From NCBI GenBank assembly GCA_040269895.1, contig CP158568.1, forward strand, positions 2,636,716 to 2,700,715: a DNA stretch of 64,000 bases. Direction: 5' to 3'. The stretch is from Ancalomicrobiaceae bacterium S20. GTDB taxonomy: Bacteria; Pseudomonadota; Alphaproteobacteria; Rhizobiales; Ancalomicrobiaceae. The notes beneath the pieces were generated by a model that was given only the letters and a program-made list of their open reading frames with translations, was not told the DNA's origin and did not search any database. Each line of letters opens with the position of its first letter. Position 1 is the stretch's first letter. Position numbers and translations under genes: made by a program. This document shows, one piece after another, positions 1 to 9,123 of this stretch.

Positions 1-279
1 GCCGCCGCTGCCTGGAACGCCGCCGTGCTGATCGACCAGAGCCGTGCCGAAGCCGATGCGCCGCGCGCGGCCGATCTTCTGCTCGCGGCCTTCGCGGCCG
101 ACGAGCCCAACACCGTCGATGCCCTGTCCGGCGACATGTCCGGCTTCACGGACGCGACCCGACGCGCGCTGATCGTGCGGCTGAAAGCACACGGCAGCCT
201 CGCCGCCGATGCGGCCGAGCGCTGGGACGAGGCGGCGCGGCGCGCGGTGATCGCCGAAGTGCGGCGCAAGGACAGCTGA
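1..279 (+). CDS. C-terminal end of an unknown protein (partial)
   Basis: An open frame enters from the left window edge and stops at TGA 277-279, giving the last 92 residues of a longer protein. The piece is alanine-rich and looks helical, with Asp, Glu and Arg spread throughout, and codon use is typical of the genome. No catalytic motif, signal peptide or membrane segment is visible. I do not recognise the family and assign no function. Confidence 0.55.
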   Translation, partial: AAAAWNAAVLIDQSRAEADAPRAADLLLAAFAADEPNTVDALSGDMSGFTDATRRALIVRLKAHGSLAADAAERWDEAARRAVIAEVRRKDS

Positions 280-576
280 TCTCACCATTGGAGACCTGCC
301 GCAGCGGCCGTTCAGCCGTCGCGACGCCGTGTCGCAACGGCATACAGGAAAAATGGAGTAAATAGCTGGTTAACTGAAATAATAGAGTTCATTGAATGCG
401 TATTCAATTTAGCCACCATGACGTAATAGCTGCAGAGAAAATCTGCGGTTTTAAATGCTCTGGTTGCAGTATGCGTCATAATTAACCATATTCTCGGGTT
501 TACTGCTCCTAATATTTCTGTATTTTCCCGCCACAAGTTATATTCCAGCCCAAATTCCTCTGCGGAAATAAGATCG
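280..576. other. AT-rich intergenic region before the LacI-type gene
   Basis: About 300 bases without a convincing gene. From about 340 to 560 it is clearly richer in A and T than the rest of the window. It must carry the promoter and any operator of the LacI-type gene that follows, but I cannot single out a definite -35/-10 pair or palindrome. The low GC may mark older horizontal transfer of the regulator. Confidence 0.5.
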
Positions 577-1581
577 ATGTCCCTGAAAAGTATCGCGGTG
601 TCGCTCGGTCTCAGCGTCACCACGGTTTCCCGAGCCCTCGCCGGATATTCCGACGTCTCCGAAGCCACCCGGGAGCGGGTTCGCCGCGAAGCCGATCGAA
701 TCGGCTACGTGCCGAACGAAGTGGCGCGCCGGCTCCAGAAAGGACGATCCGATGCGATCGGCCTGGTGCTTCCCGGCGGGCCGGCGGTTCTCGAGGACCC
801 CTGCTGTCTCGATCTCATCTCCGGCGTTTGGACGCGGCTGGCCGAGTTCAATCTGGATCTGGTCGTCCTGCCGACCCTTCCCGGCCAGCAGGAGGAGCGC
901 ATCTATCGCCGGCTGGCCGAAGGGCGCCGGGTCGACGGGCTGATCCTCACGCGGGTCCGGGAGAGCGATCCCAGGGTCGAGTACCTGCGCTCGATCCAGT
1001 TCCCGTTCGTGACCCTCGATGCCGCTGCGCCGGGCGTCGGCGACGTGCCGTACGTGCATTTCGACCCGGTCGCGGCGATCCGCCTGCTCGTCGAGCGGCT
1101 CGTGGGCCTCGGTCATCGGGACATCGTCCTGCTCGGCAATGACGACGGCTATCGATTCGTGCAGGCGCGAACGGCCGCTTTCGAAACCGAATGCGCCCGC
1201 CTGGGGCTCAAGCCCAAGGTCCGCATCGGCGCGCTGTCCGAGGCCGGCGGCCGACAGGTTCTGACCGAACTCATCGGCGCCGGCGAGACGCCGAGCGCGG
1301 TGATCGGTGTGAACGACCGCATGGCAATCGGGGCTGTACGGGCACTGGCCGACCACGGTCTCGAGGTCGGCAGCGATGTCTCGGTGGTCGCCTTCGGCGA
1401 CAGCCGGCTCGCCGACTACGTCGTCCCGGCACTGACCGTCGTGCGGGCGCCGCTCAAGGAGATGGCACACGCGGCCGTCGACATTCTGGTCGGCCTGCGC
1501 GACGGAATCGGCGCGAAAGGACGCACGGACTGGCCGGTCGAGCTGCTGGTGCGCGGCTCCGACGGCCCGCCGCGCCACTGA
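577..1581 (+). CDS. LacI-family transcriptional regulator
   Basis: A 334-residue protein of standard LacI/GalR length. Residues 1-50 form the LacI helix-turn-helix: SLKSIAVSLGLSVTTVSRAL, followed by the hinge-helix stretch VPNEVARRLQ. The rest is a periplasmic-binding-protein-like effector domain, with the typical VIGVNDRMAIGAVRAL and VSVVAFGD segments near the end. Such proteins repress catabolic or transport operons until a sugar or related ligand binds. No sugar genes lie next to it: the gene before is cut by the window edge and the gene after is convergent, so the target is unknown. The ATG at 577 is chosen because it begins directly at the HTH, as in most family members. Confidence 0.9.
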   Translation: MSLKSIAVSLGLSVTTVSRALAGYSDVSEATRERVRREADRIGYVPNEVARRLQKGRSDAIGLVLPGGPAVLEDPCCLDLISGVWTRLAEFNLDLVVLPTLPGQQEERIYRRLAEGRRVDGLILTRVRESDPRVEYLRSIQFPFVTLDAAAPGVGDVPYVHFDPVAAIRLLVERLVGLGHRDIVLLGNDDGYRFVQARTAAFETECARLGLKPKVRIGALSEAGGRQVLTELIGAGETPSAVIGVNDRMAIGAVRALADHGLEVGSDVSVVAFGDSRLADYVVPALTVVRAPLKEMAHAAVDILVGLRDGIGAKGRTDWPVELLVRGSDGPPRH

Positions 1582-1608
1582 GCCAGCCAATCAGCGCCTG
1601 AAAGGGTC

Positions 1609-1647
1609 GAGCCCGGATCGCGGCGTGGGGGGCCGCGATCCGGGCTC
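1609..1647. terminator. Terminator-like hairpin between convergent genes
   Basis: A perfect 16-bp stem (1609-1624 with 1632-1647, starting GAGCCCGG) and a 7-base loop lies between the LacI-type gene (+) and the RND pump gene (-). There is no strong T-run on either side, so it could act in both directions or depend on its very stable stem. The position is right for ending both genes. Confidence 0.65.
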
Positions 1648-1753
1648 TATCGTCACGTCGGAGCGTCCCCCGCCGGACATCCCTGTGCGGTCCCGCCGCC
1701 AGCCGCTCGGGCCGGCGACGGAACGCGTCATTCGGCAGCGTGCTTCATGCGGA

Positions 1754-4700
1754 TCACGTTCTCGGCGTCGGAGGCCGATGCCGTCTCGACCGGCGGTGCC
1801 GGGGGGCGGCGCCCGCGTCGCCGGCCGTCGCGACCGGGCGCTTGACCCGGAAGAACAGCGCGTAGGCGGCCGGCAGCACCAGGATGGTCAGCACGGTCGC
1901 GGCGAGGATGCCGCCCATCATCGCGTAGGCCATCGGGCCCCAGAACGCCGACTGGGCGATCGGGATCAGCGCCAGCACGGCGGCGGCGGCGGTCAGCATG
2001 ATCGGCCGGAACCGGCGCACGGCCGCCTCGACCGTCGCATGCCAGGCATCATGCCCGCTCGCGATATCCTGATCGATCTGGTCGATCAGGATGACCGAGT
2101 TGCGCATGATGATGCCGAACAGCGCGATGACGCCGAGGATCGCGACGAAGCCGAAGGGCGAGCCGGTCGACAACAACGCCGCCGAGGCGCCGATCAGGCC
2201 GAGCGGACCGGTGACGAACACCAGCATCGCCTTGCCGAAGTGCTGCAGCTGCAGCATCAGCAGCACCATCATGACCAGGATCATGATCGGCGCCTTGGCG
2301 GCGATCGAGCCCTGCGACTTGGCCGATTCCTCGACCGCGCCCTGCATCTCGACGTGATAGCCGGGCGCGAGCGACGCGCGGAGCGGCGCGAGCTTGTCGT
2401 AGATGCGCTTGGTGATGTCGTTCGACTGCACGCCGTCCGGGATCAGGCCGCGCACGGTGATGGTCGGCAGGCGATTGCGGCGCCATTCGATGCCTGGCTC
2501 GAGGATCGGCACCACCTTGGCGACCTGCGACAGCGGCACGGACTTGCCGGTGTTGGTCGGCACATAGACGCGGTCCAGCGCATCGAGGCCGCCGCGCGCA
2601 TCGGCCGGCTCGCGCAGGACGATCGAGATCGTCTCCTCGCCTTCGCGGAACTCGCCGATCGGCGCGCCGGTCACACTGGCCGCGAGCGTGCGGCGTAGCG
2701 TCTGGCTGTCGATGCCGAGCGCGCGAGCGCGATCCTGGTCGACGACCAGCTTCAGGCCCGGGACCGGCTCCAGCCAGTCGTCGTGCACGGTCGACAGCAT
2801 CGGATCGGCGCGGAATGCGTCCTTGACCTTGTCGGCGATGCGCCGGACCTCGGCGCGGTCGGGGCCCTGGACGCGCATCTGCACCGCCCATCCGACCGGC
2901 GGACCGTTGAACAGCGGCTCGACCTTGTAGCGGATCGAGGGGAAATCCTCGCCGAGAATGCGCCGGGCCTCGGCGAGCAGCCGCTCGCGCGCCGGCGTAT
3001 CCTTCGCCACCATGACGATCTGGGCGTAGTTCGGATTGCGCAGCTGCTGGTCGAGCGGCAGGTAGAAGCGCGGCGCTCCCTCGCCGATGAAGGTCGTGAC
3101 GGTCGCCTGGTCGGGGCTCGCGAGCAGGCGGCGCTCGACAGCCTCGGCCTGGCGGCGGGTCTCCTGGAACGAGGTGCCTTCCGGCAGCCAGAGGTCGACG
3201 AGCAGTTCCAGGCGCGTGGAGGCCGGGAAGAACTGCTGCGGCACCTTGGAGAAGCCGAACATGCCGAGCGCGAAGACGCCGAGCGTCGCGGCGATGACGA
3301 TGACACGGTGGTTCACCGCCCAGCCGACCGTCCCGCGCAGCGCGCGGTAGAAGCGCGTGTCGTAGGCGTCGTGGTGGGTGCCGGCGTGCTTGCGCTCCTT
3401 GAGCAGCATGTAGCCGATCCAGGGCGTGAAATAGACCGCGGCGATCCACGACGTGATCAGCGCGATGCCGACGACCCAGAACAGCGAATTGACGTATTCG
3501 CCCGCGGTCGAGGACGCGAAGCCGACCGGGATGAAGCCGGCGGTCGTCACCAGCGTGCCGGTCAGCATCGGGAAGGCGGTCGAGGTGTAGGCGAAGCTCG
3601 CGGCATCGAACTTGTTCAGCCCCTCCTCGAGCTTGCGCTCCATCATCTCGACCGCGATCATCGCATCGTCGACCAGGAGGCCGAGCGCGATGATCAGCGC
3701 GCCGAGCGAGATGCGCTGCAGGTCGATGCCCATGTTGAGCATGATCGCGAAAGTACCGGCGAGCACGAGCGGGATCGTGATCGCGACGACCAGACCGGCG
3801 CGCCAGCCGATCGACAGGAACGACACGACCAGCACGATGCCGAGTGCCTCGACCAGCGCCTCGGTGAACTCGTCGATCGAATGCCGCACGACCTCCGGCT
3901 GGTCGGAGACCTGCCCGACCTCGACGCCATAGGGCAGCTGTGCCTCGAACTGCTTCAGCGCCGCATGCAGCGCATCGCCCACCGCCGTCACGTTGTAGCC
4001 GCGCGCCATGGTGACGCCGAGCATGACCGTGTCCTTGCCGCCGAAGCGGTAGGCATGCACCCCCGGATCCTCGAGGCCGCGCGTGACGGTCGCGATATCG
4101 TCGAGACGGATCACCTGCTGGCCGGCGCGGATGCGCAGCGCCTTGATATCGGCGACGCGGTCGACGGTGCCCTCGACGGTCAGGCGAACCGACCGCGCCG
4201 AGGTCTCGATCGTGCCGGCCGGATCGATCGCGTTCTGGCCGGTCAGCGCGTTCTTGATGTCGAGCGCGGTCAAGCCGCGCTCGGCGAGCACCTTGGAGGC
4301 GACGTCGATATAGACCTTCTGGTCCGGCGCACCGAGGATGTCGGCCTTCTCGATGCCGGGCACGGTCAGGACGACGTCGCGCGCCGCCTTGGCGTGATCC
4401 TTCAGCTCCGGCAGGGAGAAATCCTTGCCGGTAAAGGCGTAGAGCGCGATGTAGGTGTCGCCGAACTCGTCGTTGAAGTACGGGCCGAGCACGCCGGCGG
4501 GCAAGGTGTTGGCGATGTCGCCGATCTTCTTGCGTGCCTGATAGAACGCGTCGGTGACCTGGCGGCCGAACACGTCGCCCCGGATGTTGACCATGATGAC
4601 CGCGCTGCCGGCGCGGACATAGGTCTTGAGGAACTCGATGCCCGGGACTTCCTGGAGCTTGCGCTCCAGCTTGTCGACGACCTGATCCTGCATCTCGTCG

Positions 4701-4924
4701 AGCGACGAGCCCGGCCAGACGGCCTGGACCACCATCACGCGGAAGGTGAAGTCCGGATCCTCCTTCTGGCCCATCTTCAGGACCGAGAAGACGCCGGCGA
4801 GCACGATCAAGACCGCGAAGAAGCGCGTCAGACCGCGGTGACGGAGCGCCCAGCTCGACAAATTGAAGCCCGACCCGACGGACTTCGCGGGTGTCCCGGC
4901 GGCGGGGGTTTCGGAGGCGGACAT
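1754..4924 (-). CDS. RND-family efflux transporter permease (AcrB/HAE1 type)
   Basis: A 1056-residue inner-membrane pump of full AcrB-family length. An N-terminal membrane segment (about residues 33-50) is followed by a large periplasmic porter region, the TM block around 355-470, a second periplasmic region and a C-terminal TM block. The proton-relay aspartate pair is present (LLVDD, D419-D420, in TM4). It probably works as a trimer with the membrane fusion protein encoded just upstream and an outer-membrane channel encoded elsewhere, since no TolC-like gene is in the window. It is the last gene of a tetR-MFP-RND unit. The start at 4924 gives a short hydrophilic tail before TM1. Substrate cannot be read from the sequence. 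Confidence 0.92.
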   Translation of the reverse strand: MSASETPAAGTPAKSVGSGFNLSSWALRHRGLTRFFAVLIVLAGVFSVLKMGQKEDPDFTFRVMVVQAVWPGSSLDEMQDQVVDKLERKLQEVPGIEFLKTYVRAGSAVIMVNIRGDVFGRQVTDAFYQARKKIGDIANTLPAGVLGPYFNDEFGDTYIALYAFTGKDFSLPELKDHAKAARDVVLTVPGIEKADILGAPDQKVYIDVASKVLAERGLTALDIKNALTGQNAIDPAGTIETSARSVRLTVEGTVDRVADIKALRIRAGQQVIRLDDIATVTRGLEDPGVHAYRFGGKDTVMLGVTMARGYNVTAVGDALHAALKQFEAQLPYGVEVGQVSDQPEVVRHSIDEFTEALVEALGIVLVVSFLSIGWRAGLVVAITIPLVLAGTFAIMLNMGIDLQRISLGALIIALGLLVDDAMIAVEMMERKLEEGLNKFDAASFAYTSTAFPMLTGTLVTTAGFIPVGFASSTAGEYVNSLFWVVGIALITSWIAAVYFTPWIGYMLLKERKHAGTHHDAYDTRFYRALRGTVGWAVNHRVIVIAATLGVFALGMFGFSKVPQQFFPASTRLELLVDLWLPEGTSFQETRRQAEAVERRLLASPDQATVTTFIGEGAPRFYLPLDQQLRNPNYAQIVMVAKDTPARERLLAEARRILGEDFPSIRYKVEPLFNGPPVGWAVQMRVQGPDRAEVRRIADKVKDAFRADPMLSTVHDDWLEPVPGLKLVVDQDRARALGIDSQTLRRTLAASVTGAPIGEFREGEETISIVLREPADARGGLDALDRVYVPTNTGKSVPLSQVAKVVPILEPGIEWRRNRLPTITVRGLIPDGVQSNDITKRIYDKLAPLRASLAPGYHVEMQGAVEESAKSQGSIAAKAPIMILVMMVLLMLQLQHFGKAMLVFVTGPLGLIGASAALLSTGSPFGFVAILGVIALFGIIMRNSVILIDQIDQDIASGHDAWHATVEAAVRRFRPIMLTAAAAVLALIPIAQSAFWGPMAYAMMGGILAATVLTILVLPAAYALFFRVKRPVATAGDAGAAPRHRRSRRHRPPTPRT

Positions 4925-5197
4925 GCGGGACGGCTCCTGATCAGGGCCCCCTGACGCATCGCGCCTGCCGGGCCGGGGTCGAGCGGATCATGGTCGCGGG
5001 CGGAGAGATCCGTCCGTGGAGAAGGAATTGGGCGACCGGCGCGCGCGGGGGCGTGGGGGGTGTCGCGCCGGTCGCCTGGTGGTTCCGATCAGAGAGGACG
5101 CGAACGTCCGGTCCGAGGGTCGAGACCACCGATGGGGTCTTTGTTGGCGGGGCGCTGGCGCGCCCGCGCGGGTGGACTGTGGCCGAGCGCGCCGGCC

Positions 5198-6337
5198 TCA
5201 GCGCTCGAGTGAGGCGGTCTCGGCGATCTTCTCGGGCACGCGAACCTTCTTGCCCTCGGAGAGGAACTGCGTTCCGGCGGTGACGACGATATCGCCGGGC
5301 GCCAGGCCTTCGCCGATCCGGACACCGTCGGCCGTGGTCGTGGCGACGCGGACCTTGCGGGCGGAAACCGTCTCGGTGCCGCGATCGACGACCCAGACGA
5401 TCGGCTGGCCTCCTTGTTCGGCAAGCGCGGTCAGCGGCACCGCCGGGCCGGCGGCAGCGACCGGCACCTCGGCAATGACCGAGGCGGTCATGCCGAGCCG
5501 CACGCGCGGGTCGGCCGGGATCGCCACCCGGATCGCGAAGGTGCGCGAGTTCGCATCGGCGCTGCCGGCGATCTCGCGGACCTTGCCGGCGACGGTCAGG
5601 CCGGGCTCGGCCCAGAAGGCGACCTCGACGACCTCGTCCTTGGCGAAATGGCGGACATCCTGTTCCGGCACGGCGACCGCTACCTCGCGCTCGCCGTCAC
5701 GGGCGAGCACCACGACCGGGGTGCCGGCGGCAACCACCTGACCGCGATCGGAGCGGACGTCGGTGATGATGCCCGGGCCGTCGGCGAGGAGTTCGGTATA
5801 GGCTTCCTGGTTCTTGGCCTGATTGCGCGCCGAGACCGCGCTGTCGTAGGCGGCGTTGGCCTGGTCGAGTTCGAGCGTCGCGCTGTCGAGCTGCGCCTTG
5901 GTGGCAAAGCCCTTTTCAAACAGCGTCTTGGCGCGGGCGAGCGCGTCCTGCGCGACCGAGCGGCGGGCATCGGCCGCGGTCACGCTGGCCTCAGTCGAGC
6001 GCAGCGCGAGCTTCAGATCGGCCGGATCGAGGCTCGCGATGCGAGCGCCAGCCTCGACGCGCTGGCCGATATCGACGAACCGGTCGACGATCTTGCCGCC
6101 GACGCGGAACGACAGCGGCGCCTCGACCCGTGCGTGGACGACGCCTGAATAGCTGATCGCGCGGGTCGTGTTGCCGGCGGCGACCTTGACGACCTTGACC
6201 GGGCGGACCGGCTCGCCGCCGGCCGCCTTGGCGGCTTCGTCCTTGCAGGCGCCGAGCAGAAGCGCAGGAGCGACGACGAGCGCGAGAGCCGCGAAACGCA
6301 GCGGCGCCAAGCCGGTGGAACGGTTGATCCTTGACAT
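5198..6337 (-). CDS. RND efflux periplasmic adaptor (membrane fusion protein, HlyD/AcrA type)
   Basis: A 379-residue adaptor. The N-terminus is a lipoprotein signal with lipobox LLGAC (Cys near residue 30), so it is probably anchored to the inner membrane by lipid. Then come a barrel-sandwich half motif (SFRVGGKIVDRFVDIGQRVEAG), an alpha-helical hairpin (about 115-175), the second lipoyl half (DVRSDRGQVVAAGTPVVVLA) and beta-barrel/membrane-proximal domains. It should bridge the RND pump encoded 273 bases downstream to an outer-membrane channel. It lies 92 bases after the TetR gene on the same strand, consistent with one operon. Confidence 0.92.
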   Translation of the reverse strand: MSRINRSTGLAPLRFAALALVVAPALLLGACKDEAAKAAGGEPVRPVKVVKVAAGNTTRAISYSGVVHARVEAPLSFRVGGKIVDRFVDIGQRVEAGARIASLDPADLKLALRSTEASVTAADARRSVAQDALARAKTLFEKGFATKAQLDSATLELDQANAAYDSAVSARNQAKNQEAYTELLADGPGIITDVRSDRGQVVAAGTPVVVLARDGEREVAVAVPEQDVRHFAKDEVVEVAFWAEPGLTVAGKVREIAGSADANSRTFAIRVAIPADPRVRLGMTASVIAEVPVAAAGPAVPLTALAEQGGQPIVWVVDRGTETVSARKVRVATTTADGVRIGEGLAPGDIVVTAGTQFLSEGKKVRVPEKIAETASLER

Positions 6338-6429
6338 CGTTCGAATTTCCTCACTCGTCAGCGACCGACCTGCCTAAGGCTCGCCATCGTGATGGCGGGA
6401 GACGGTCGCGTGCGCTGCAATGCCTCGGA

Positions 6430-7032
6430 TCAGGCCTTGATGGCCCGAAGGATGAAATCGGCCAGATCTTCTGGCGGAACCCGCTCTGCGTTCTGCATGC
6501 AGGAGGCGACAACCTGCGGATGGATCATCGACACATAGGACTGGTGGACGCAGCGCGCGGCCTTCCGCGGATCATCGGCCTTGAACTCGCCCGCCGCGAT
6601 GCCTTCGTGAACGAGCGCTTCGATCGTGTCGGTGAACCGCGAGATGTGAGCCTGGATGATCGACCACTGCTCCTCCATGGCGACCAGCACGATCTCATGA
6701 ACCTTGGTCTCGACGATCAGGGCTTCGACCGTCATGTGGTGATTCTGCACCAACAACCGCTTCAGTCGCTCGGTCGCAGTGCCCGGCTCCGCGAGGATCG
6801 CGGCATTGCGGCGATCGCGATCGGTCAGCATCCGGTCGCAGATCGCCTGGACCAGCTCCGACTTCGACGAGAAGAAGCGGTAGACGTTCGCGGGCGACAT
6901 CTCGAGCTCGCGCGCGATGTCGGCCATCGTGGTCTTCGAGTAGCCGTAATGCCGGAACAGCCGATCGGCCGTATCCAGAATGCGGGTCCTCGTGTCGGCC
7001 CTGGTCTCTTCGATCGTGTGCGCGGTCATCAT
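6430..7032 (-). CDS. TetR-family transcriptional regulator
   Basis: About 200 residues. The N-terminal HTH is clear: TRTRILDTADRLFRHYGYSK, TTMADIARELEMSPANVYRFF. The C-terminal part is a variable ligand/dimer domain. It is the first gene of a leftward group with the membrane fusion protein and RND pump, so it is probably their local repressor. The frame is open upstream to 7140, but the ATG at 7032 puts the usual ~15 residues before the HTH, and the upstream residues look non-coding. A second ATG is at 7029. Confidence 0.88.
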   Translation of the reverse strand: MMTAHTIEETRADTRTRILDTADRLFRHYGYSKTTMADIARELEMSPANVYRFFSSKSELVQAICDRMLTDRDRRNAAILAEPGTATERLKRLLVQNHHMTVEALIVETKVHEIVLVAMEEQWSIIQAHISRFTDTIEALVHEGIAAGEFKADDPRKAARCVHQSYVSMIHPQVVASCMQNAERVPPEDLADFILRAIKA

Positions 7033-7252
7033 CGGCTGTTCCGGTCCGTCCCTTCGCTCGGCGATCGAGCGCGCCATCCTGCGGCGGCGCATATCGTTCG
7101 TTGCGACGATTGGTGACTGACGATTTTTTATTTTCATCACTCATAACTCATCGCAACTCGACCGTCAACGACGACCGCTGACGGCCTCGCGCCTTGCCTA
7201 ACGAAAAATTGCCGCAACGGCAGCGCCTGCGACCGGGAGCGCAAAACGCAGA

Positions 7253-7275
7253 ACGGCGCCCGCGAGGGGCGCCGT
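7253..7275 (-). terminator. Possible terminator after the first small exported-protein gene
   Basis: An 8-bp stem (7253-7260 with 7268-7275) and a 7-base loop, followed on the minus strand by a T-containing stretch (TCTGCGTTTT). It lies about 60 bases past the stop of the 7332-7598 gene. The stem is short and the T-run interrupted. Confidence 0.4.
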
Positions 7276-7331
7276 CTGAAGGATCGGCCGTCGGCCGATC
7301 AGAGGCTTGGGGACGGCAATCGAGCGAGCGA

Positions 7332-7598
7332 TCAGTCGTGGTTGTCGGCCGAACGGTCGGAGTCGAGCGCGCGCTGCAGGCGGATCGCGTCGGCTGCGTC
7401 CAGGCTCGACTGGCGCGCAGTCTGACGCCCTTCGATCGTCGCGGCCTGACGACCCTCGATGACGGTGGCGGTCGCGGAGACCGGGGCGGCCTCGCGGACG
7501 AACGAGCTGTTGAAGCCGTTGGTGTCGGAGTCGGCGAAGGCAGCGGTGGCCGAAGCGCCGATGGCGAGGGCGGCGAGAGCGAAACGGATGGTCTTCAT
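7332..7598 (-). CDS. Small exported protein, paralog 1 of 3
   Basis: An 88-residue protein with a clear Sec signal peptide (MKTIRFALAALAIGASATAAFA, cleaved after AFA), leaving about 65 residues. The mature part holds the motif EGRQ twice (VIEGRQ and TIEGRQ) and ends with a short helix, SLDAADAIRLQRALDSD. The same layout of signal peptide, an N-terminal S/N-F patch, EGRQ and a C-terminal E/D-AD-A-x-RL helix appears in the next two genes upstream, so they are tandem paralogs. I do not recognise the family. A periplasmic or secreted location is inferred from the signal peptide alone. Confidence 0.75.
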   Translation of the reverse strand: MKTIRFALAALAIGASATAAFADSDTNGFNSSFVREAAPVSATATVIEGRQAATIEGRQTARQSSLDAADAIRLQRALDSDRSADNHD

Positions 7599-7846
7599 GG
7601 GATCAGTCCTTGGTTGGAATGAGAAGCTCGGGCCCCGGCGAGCCGGGGCCGGGGGCGGCAGACACGGATCGGACGCTTCGGCGGCTGCCGCGGCGACCGG
7701 ATCCGTGAGCCGGCTTCCCTTTGTGGACCGGAACGCGTCCGGTGTGGGGGAACGGTTGTGTTGGTGCCTGTGATCGCCCGCACGCGGTCACTTCCGATCA
7801 CGGGGCCGTGTCGAGGCGTGCGGCACGGCGATCACGGGCGACGGGC

Positions 7847-8086
7847 TCAGCGACGGCTGTTGGCGTCGCGCTCGACGGCGACCTTGAGGCGCAGCGCGTC
7901 GGCTTCGGTCAGGTTCGGACGGGTCGTCTCGACGCGCACCGACTGGCGGCCTTCGACCACGGTCGCGCCCGGCGCCGTGTTGCGGACGAACGAGCCGCGG
8001 AAGCTGTTGGAGTCCGGCTCGGCCAGAGCGGCGGTCGCGGAAATGCCGAGGGCGACGACGGCGAGAGCGTAAGAAAGGGTCTTCAT
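7847..8086 (-). CDS. Small exported protein, paralog 2 of 3
   Basis: A 79-residue protein. Signal peptide at residues 1-22 (MKTLSYALAVVALGISATAA, ending ALA), then NSFRGSFVRN, VVEGRQ, and a C-terminal helix LTEADALRLKVAVERD. It is closely related to the genes at 7332-7598 and 8332-8577. It lies about 250 bases from each neighbour, enough for separate promoters. There is no cysteine, so it is not a lipoprotein or disulfide protein. Function unknown. Confidence 0.75.
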   Translation of the reverse strand: MKTLSYALAVVALGISATAALAEPDSNSFRGSFVRNTAPGATVVEGRQSVRVETTRPNLTEADALRLKVAVERDANSRR

Positions 8087-8331
8087 GGTAGGTCTCCTGT
8101 TGTCTCAGACAGAATGCGAGTTGGTTGACTGGAGCCCCGCCGCAGGCCGTCGCGAGACGGCGCAGAGGGGCGCACCGAAGGCCGAGCAGGCGCTCGGTCG
8201 GGGAGAGGAATTCGCTTCGGGCTTAGCTCGGGCGACGCATCTTCAGCCTGCGTGTCGCCCGATCGAAATCCGACCGTTCGCGCCGGAGACGGGGTGGGCC
8301 GGCGAACCGGCCCGCCCGTCCTGCGCAAAGG

Positions 8332-8577
8332 TCAGTGGTTGTCGTAGTCGCGCTCGAGAGCGATCTTCAGACGGAGCGCATCGGCCTCGTTCAGGCTCGA
8401 ATGAACCGGCGTGGCGACCGACGCCTGACGGCCTTCGACGAGAGCGGTGTTGGTCGGCTGGCCAGCCAGGTTGGCGTAGAAGGCGTTGCGATCGGCGCTC
8501 GACTCCGGATCGGCGAAGGCGGCGGTCGTGGAGGCGCCGAGCGCAACGGCGACGAGAGCGTAAGTGAGGGTCTTCAT
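8332..8577 (-). CDS. Small exported protein, paralog 3 of 3
   Basis: An 81-residue protein with a signal peptide (MKTLTYALVAVALGASTTAA, ending FADP), then NAFYANL, LVEGRQ and a C-terminal helix LNEADALRLKIALERD. The frame is open further upstream to 8868, but the ATG at 8577 is chosen because it begins exactly at the signal peptide shared with the two paralogs and has a GGAGA Shine-Dalgarno sequence just before it. Function unknown. Confidence 0.75.
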   Translation of the reverse strand: MKTLTYALVAVALGASTTAAFADPESSADRNAFYANLAGQPTNTALVEGRQASVATPVHSSLNEADALRLKIALERDYDNH

Positions 8578-9123
8578 GATCAAATCTCCATTCGGCTCGC
8601 CGGGTTGGTTGCGGCGACGACCTGGAGATAGGGGTCGATCCCGCCCGGATGAAGTCCAAGAAGTGTGAACAAATTTGTGATCCGTCGTTGAACAATCGCA
8701 TTTTCGTGACGACCACTGTTCAATGATCACGAGTGAGTGAGCAAGCTGTGACCGGGCCGTGACGAGGGCGCGGTGCTTTGTTCGATTTTCCTGCACTTTC
8801 GCACATCGTGCGTTCACGACGGCTTGGGCCGTTACGGGCCGGTTCCGCATTTCGCGGCAGTGCAGCAATGCAATTGCGCTCTAGCCGAAACGCGCGTTAC
8901 ACGGCACGGGCGCAGGGCCGTGGGGAAAAATGGGGGATGCCTGCGGGTTTCAGCGCCGATTTCTGACGGCGGTTGGCTCGTCCAGGCGCGTGCGCTGCGG
9001 AATCAAGGGGTGACGCGGACCATTTTTTGAACGCCGTTGCGGGCGGAATTTCGAAATCGCGCTGCCCCGCGCCCTGTCCGATCGAAGCAAGGCGCCGGAG
9101 ACTTGCCGTTCAAGGCCGGCCGC
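8578..9123. other. Intergenic region with promoter-like and inverted-repeat sequence
   Basis: About 550 bases without a convincing gene, between paralog 3 and the dehydrogenase gene that ends at 9124. The part next to paralog 3 (8640-8735) is AT-richer and contains an inverted repeat TTGAACA (8688-8694) / TGTTCAA (8717-8723) with centres 29 bases apart, a possible operator or promoter region for paralog 3. I see nothing recognisable in the remainder (8740-9123). Confidence 0.45.

Noticed and set aside
312-668. 118-residue minus-strand frame in the AT-rich region before the LacI-type gene
   Set aside because: It overlaps the start and HTH of the LacI-type gene on the other strand, has no convincing start site and no recognisable domain.
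1625-2698. Plus-strand frame starting in the terminator hairpin
   Set aside because: It is a shadow of the RND gene with no ribosome site and no homology pattern.
2783-4954. Very long plus-strand frame opposite the RND pump gene
   Set aside because: His/Arg/Asp-rich low-complexity sequence typical of antisense shadow in high-GC coding DNA; the minus strand has clear RND features.
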